In this document: piece after piece, positions 6,020-7,459 of the stretch
How the letters are laid out: each line of letters opens with the position of its first letter
Numbering within the stretch: the stretch's first letter is position 1
NCBI GenBank assembly: GCA_934621665.1
Contig: CAKTUT010000087.1
Location: forward strand, 1-7,459
Source of the DNA: an uncultured Oscillospiraceae bacterium
Lineage (GTDB): Bacteria > Bacillota > Clostridia > Oscillospirales > Oscillospiraceae
DNA length: 7,459 nucleotides
Direction: 5' to 3'
Position numbers and translations under genes: made by a program
Notes under the pieces: model-generated
Told to the model about the DNA's origin: nothing
What the model saw: the letters and a program-made list of their open reading frames with translations, nothing else
The model's database searches: none

Positions 6020-7375
6020 ATGCGAAGCAATCACCACAGGCGCGTCTTTGCACAGAACCCGCTTTTTCGCTGGAGCACCGACGGCGGCCGCGGGCGCTGC
6101 TGTATGCTCATTTCCGTGTCGCTCTCGCGCGTCATTTCCGATATCATCAGCGGCTCGCTGTATACTGCGTTCTTGACGGCGAACCACTTCTCCATGGTTG
6201 ACGTGGGCTTTCTTGCCTCGCTTCAACTGTTTGCCGCCTGCTTCAGCATCTTCTCTCCCATGATTCTTGAGCGCATCCGCAGGCGCAAATGGGTGCTTGC
6301 CGCGGGGCGGCTGGCCTATTATCTGCTGAACCTTGTCGGTCTAAGCGTCATTCCACTGCTCACAAGCGACAGCCGCACGCGCCTTGCGCTGTTTGCGGCG
6401 CTTTTGCTGCTGTCCAACATTATAAATGAGCTGTTCCAGAGCGGCTACTCCGTCTGGCATCTCAACTTTATCCCCGAAGAGGTGCGTGCGCAGTACTATT
6501 CCTACCAGCAGATTCTCTCCGTATTTACCGCGTCCGTCGCGCTGTTCATCTTCAGCCGCGTGGCGGATCTTCTGCGCGGTACGCCGCATGAGGCGCAGGC
6601 ACTGTTTGCCATCCGCATGGCGGGCATGGTGCTGGCGCTGATTGATGTGCTGGTGCTGACGCTGCCAAAGGAATATCCCTATCTCCAGCGCAAAATGAAA
6701 GTCCGCCTCTCCAATCTCATCCGTCTGCCGCTGCGCAGCAAAAAGTTTATGCTGACAATGCTGGTTGTGGCATGGTGGAGCTTTGCAGCAAGTCTGCCGG
6801 TTTCCGCGTGGTCGTATCACCTGCTCAACACCGTGGGCGCGAGCGTCACGATGATCAATTTTAACAACATTTTGTATATGCTGGCGTTGGTTTTACTGAT
6901 GCGCCCGTGGCAAAAGCTGCTGGAACGAAAATCGTGGTTTATCACGTTTGCCGTTGCCGCGCTGTGCCATGTGCCCTCGGTGCTGGCGTGCGCATTTGTC
7001 ACAGCTGGGAACTACCGCTGGCTGTATTTTCTGATCATGTTGGCGCAGGGCATCGACGGCGTGGCGCTGAATCTGACGTGGATTGACTTTCAATATATCA
7101 ACACGCCCATCCCAAACCAGACGTATTATATCGCGTTCTATACGCTGCTGACGAACCTGATGTCGTTCCTTGGCCGCGCGACGGGTACGCTGTTCGTCAA
7201 GCTCTTTGGCGGCGGCGCGCTGACGCTGTTTGGCACATCGCTTGGCGCGGCGCAGCTGCTGATGGTCATGCAGGCGGCGCTGTTTCTGGGCTGCGCGCTG
7301 TTTATCTTCTTGCGTATCCGCGCGCTCCAGCCCGGTCCAATCACCGAACGGCTGTATCCGCAGGAATCCAGATGA
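6020..7375 (+). CDS. Major-facilitator-superfamily-like membrane protein, 451 aa
   Basis: Probable multi-pass transporter of unknown substrate. From ATG 6020, a basic cytoplasmic N-terminus of about 28 residues leads into helix 1 (about 30-52), helix 2 (about 62-80), and a basic loop ERIRRRK in the position of the MFS loop between helices 2 and 3. More hydrophobic segments then give roughly 11-12 helices in all, ending in a polar tail. A longer central cytoplasmic loop follows LPKEYPYLQRKMKV, as expected between the two six-helix halves. The segment WHLNFIPEEVRAQYYSYQQI at the fourth/fifth helix region is like that of MFS proteins from Clostridia. The start was chosen because AGGAGG (6001-6006) precedes ATG 6020, although the 13-base spacing is long. 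An in-frame ATG at 5921 lies upstream of the -10 box and lacks a ribosome site. The protein class is likely; drug efflux versus nutrient or signal export cannot be decided. Confidence 0.8.
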   Translation: MRSNHHRRVFAQNPLFRWSTDGGRGRCCMLISVSLSRVISDIISGSLYTAFLTANHFSMVDVGFLASLQLFAACFSIFSPMILERIRRRKWVLAAGRLAYYLLNLVGLSVIPLLTSDSRTRLALFAALLLLSNIINELFQSGYSVWHLNFIPEEVRAQYYSYQQILSVFTASVALFIFSRVADLLRGTPHEAQALFAIRMAGMVLALIDVLVLTLPKEYPYLQRKMKVRLSNLIRLPLRSKKFMLTMLVVAWWSFAASLPVSAWSYHLLNTVGASVTMINFNNILYMLALVLLMRPWQKLLERKSWFITFAVAALCHVPSVLACAFVTAGNYRWLYFLIMLAQGIDGVALNLTWIDFQYINTPIPNQTYYIAFYTLLTNLMSFLGRATGTLFVKLFGGGALTLFGTSLGAAQLLMVMQAALFLGCALFIFLRIRALQPGPITERLYPQESR

Positions 7376-7459
7376 TCAAAACCCTCGTAGAGTTCCGCCG
7401 CGCACGGCGGAATAAAGTATCAATTCGTTTTGTCCGGCGGCGTGTACGTCGGGCAAAAC
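7372..7459 (+). CDS. Doubtful small basic ORF, 29 codons then window edge
   Basis: ATG 7372 overlaps the transporter stop as ATGA (7372-7375), with AGGAA (7362-7366) 5 bases upstream, the usual sign of a coupled downstream gene. The frame is open to the window end. The product would be very basic (9 Arg and 4 Lys in 29 residues), with many CGG codons unlike the CGC-rich neighbours, and the DNA is occupied by two hairpins. I do not recognise it. It may be a chance frame over structured non-coding DNA. Confidence 0.2.
   Translation, partial: MIKTLVEFRRARRNKVSIRFVRRRVRRAK
7393..7412 (+). repeat. Perfect 8-bp hairpin after the MFS gene
   Basis: TTCCGCCG (7393-7400) pairs with CGGCGGAA (7405-7412) around a CGCA loop, 17 bases after the transporter stop. 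Only TAAAG follows rather than a T-run, so it is at best a weak terminator or an mRNA 3' stabiliser. Confidence 0.45.
7427..7459 (+). repeat. Second inverted repeat at the right window edge
   Basis: GTTTTGTCCGGCG (7427-7439) pairs along all 13 positions with CGTCGGGCAAAAC (7447-7459) if two G-U pairs are allowed, 7-base loop. The wobble pairs form only in a plus-strand transcript, which hints at an RNA structure. Whether a T-run follows cannot be seen. Confidence 0.4.

Noticed and set aside
5710..6030. Minus-strand small ORFs across the MITE-like element (5621-5824, 5710-6030, 5727-5912)
   Set aside because: They overlap inverted repeats and a promoter, have no convincing ribosome sites, and are best explained as frames through a non-coding repeat.
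1..7459. CRISPR array, tRNA or rRNA genes, and transposase genes
   Set aside because: I saw no regularly spaced direct repeats, no cloverleaf with a T-arm signature, and no recombinase or transposase motifs on either strand.

Overview
The window looks like chromosomal DNA from a moderately GC-rich low-GC-lineage Firmicute, most likely a gut clostridium of the Ruminococcaceae/Oscillospiraceae type. The reasons are the FtsH sequence with a HEIGH metal site, strong Shine-Dalgarno sequences (GGAGG-like), sigma-A-type TTGnnn-N17/18-TAtaaT promoters, and a cysteine-rich FAD protein of a family common in Clostridia. The genus assignment is inference; no rRNA or other marker is present.

Layout. Positions 1-1377 (minus strand) hold the N-terminal 459 codons of the membrane AAA+ zinc protease FtsH, cut by the left window edge, with its own promoter at about 1425-1454 and a hairpin in the leader. 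Next comes a two-gene minus-strand operon read from about 4003 down to 1495. A polytopic GT-C type membrane glycosyltransferase (3949-2492) overlaps by ATGA a DPM1/GtrB-like GT2 glycosyltransferase with two C-terminal membrane helices (2495-1536), and a rho-independent terminator follows. The pair suggests sugar loading on a polyprenyl-phosphate carrier and transfer to an extracytoplasmic acceptor. A 334-base divergent intergenic region (3950-4283) carries a promoter for each side. On the plus strand, 4284-5654 encodes an uncharacterised COG2509-type FAD-dependent oxidoreductase with a four-cysteine cluster, ending in a perfect 15-bp terminator hairpin.

Between this terminator and the next gene lies a 160-bp fold-back element (5731-5890) with near-perfect 17-bp terminal inverted repeats, nested internal inverted repeats and short target-like direct repeats. 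It looks like a miniature inverted-repeat transposable element (MITE). It abuts the promoter (5906-5934) of a major-facilitator-like membrane protein (6020-7375). The last 84 bases contain two hairpins and a doubtful small basic ORF that starts in an ATGA overlap and runs off the window.

No complete unknown defence or catalytic system is evident. The items most worth following are the MITE-like element, the cysteine-rich flavoprotein and the two-gene glycosylation module.
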